A DNA stretch of 30,658 nucleotides from a virus: IMG/VR virus record IMGVR_UViG_3300030520_000087, positions 1-30,658 of that record, one strand, 5' to 3'. Position numbers and translations under genes: made by a program. This document shows, piece by piece, positions 30,236-30,658 of this stretch; position 1 is the stretch's first letter, and each line of letters starts with the position of its first letter. Below the pieces are notes generated by a model. It ran no database searches. It was given only the letters and a program-made list of their open reading frames with translations, and was not told the DNA's origin.

Positions 30236-30658
30236 TCATTCGAACTCCGGTTCAGGTCGGCGGACGTGGAAGACGGTTAGGCCCTCACCGGTCAGCATCT
30301 CTACGATTCGGGGCTCGTCTTCGAATGCGCAGATAACTCGTTCTTTGGGAACGGGGGAGTCGTTGAGCCACCTCTTCTTCAGACTGGCGGCGCTCAGGAA
30401 AGTTCCCTCGGGGCGCATCAGGAGTTGGTGGTACGGGATTGAGTGGCGTTCCAGCCAGATTTTGGTCATGGCTTCGACACCAACTGTTCTTCCTGTCCAC
30501 AACCAAATTTGTTTTCCGCTCTGGGACAGGGCGCGCAGCATCGCTACTGTCGCGGGAATGGGTAGGTCGTACTCGCACTGGGATTCGGACCCGGTCCAAT
30601 CTATGTTCTCCCGAGAGAGGTAGTGAAGGCGGTGGTCGATGTTGGCGATGGTGCCGTC
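30236..30658 (-). CDS. HAD-superfamily phosphatase (nucleotidase/PNKP-3'-phosphatase-like), 5' partial
   Basis: The frame is open to the window edge, so the 5' end of the gene is missing; 140 residues seen. It begins DGTIANIDHRLHYL, the second half of the HAD nucleophile motif DxDGT. It continues IWLWTGRTVGVEAMTKIWLERHSIPYHQLLMRPEG (motif II Thr-Gly-Arg and the typical LLMRP), SLKKRWL (motif III Lys) and FEDEPRIVEML (motif IV acidic pair), ending VFHVRRPEPEFE. This is the pattern of HAD proteins like the phosphatase half of T4 polynucleotide kinase. It probably removes 3' or 5' phosphates from nucleic acid or nucleotides. Confidence 0.8.
   Translation of the reverse strand, partial: DGTIANIDHRLHYLSRENIDWTGSESQCEYDLPIPATVAMLRALSQSGKQIWLWTGRTVGVEAMTKIWLERHSIPYHQLLMRPEGTFLSAASLKKRWLNDSPVPKERVICAFEDEPRIVEMLTGEGLTVFHVRRPEPEFE

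Noticed and set aside
1-30658. CRISPR array, tRNA genes, terminal repeats, attachment sites or integrase
   Set aside because: None seen on reading both strands. The ends of the window cut through genes, so they are not genome ends.

Overview
The window is part of a tailed double-stranded DNA phage (or closely related prophage) genome. It has no bacterial housekeeping genes, tRNA or rRNA. Almost every base is coding, and genes are packed with overlapping starts and stops. The portal resembles P22-type portals. A gp4-like adaptor, a gp10/nozzle-like protein and four consecutive ejection-type proteins, one with a transglycosylase domain, point to a short-tailed (podovirus-like) virion. No tail tube, sheath or tape-measure genes are seen. 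Preference for G or C at third codon positions and strong GGAG ribosome sites suggest a Gram-negative, GC-rich host, probably a proteobacterium; this is inference.

Plus strand, 1-24461, is the late region. It runs: terminase large subunit (5' end outside the window), a Cys-rich small ORF, portal, a small acidic ORF, a GroES-like co-chaperonin, scaffold, two head-region proteins and the major capsid protein. Then come small basic and beta-rich virion proteins, a promoter/terminator-like island near 9.65 kb, two zinc-ribbon genes, the head-tail adaptor and a 947-residue nozzle-like protein with a Kelch-type propeller. Four internal virion/ejection proteins follow, then an ATP-grasp enzyme resembling PurD (glycinamide ribonucleotide synthetase) that is translationally coupled on both sides. 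The last part mixes lysis genes (two-TM holin candidate, permuted NlpC/P60-like protein, coiled-coil/TM protein, GH108 muramidase) with small beta proteins, one C1q-like.

Minus strand, 30658-24458, is a convergent replication/nucleotide operon. In transcription order: a HAD phosphatase (5' end outside the window), a zinc ribbon, a string of small unknown genes, a UDG-exonuclease-polymerase N-terminal half, a MazG-like pyrophosphohydrolase, an HTH-AP2 protein, the polymerase C-terminal half, and a DUF3987-like ATPase/helicase. The two operons meet tail to tail with overlapping stop codons.

The main points of interest are: (1) a family A DNA polymerase split just after the NLQNI motif, with two complete genes between the halves and a separate ribosome site for the catalytic half; (2) a PurD-like ATP-grasp ligase inside the virion operon with no other purine genes nearby; (3) three nearby small proteins that share a C-terminal motif whose codons also supply the next gene's ribosome site; (4) a Kelch propeller built into the tail nozzle protein.
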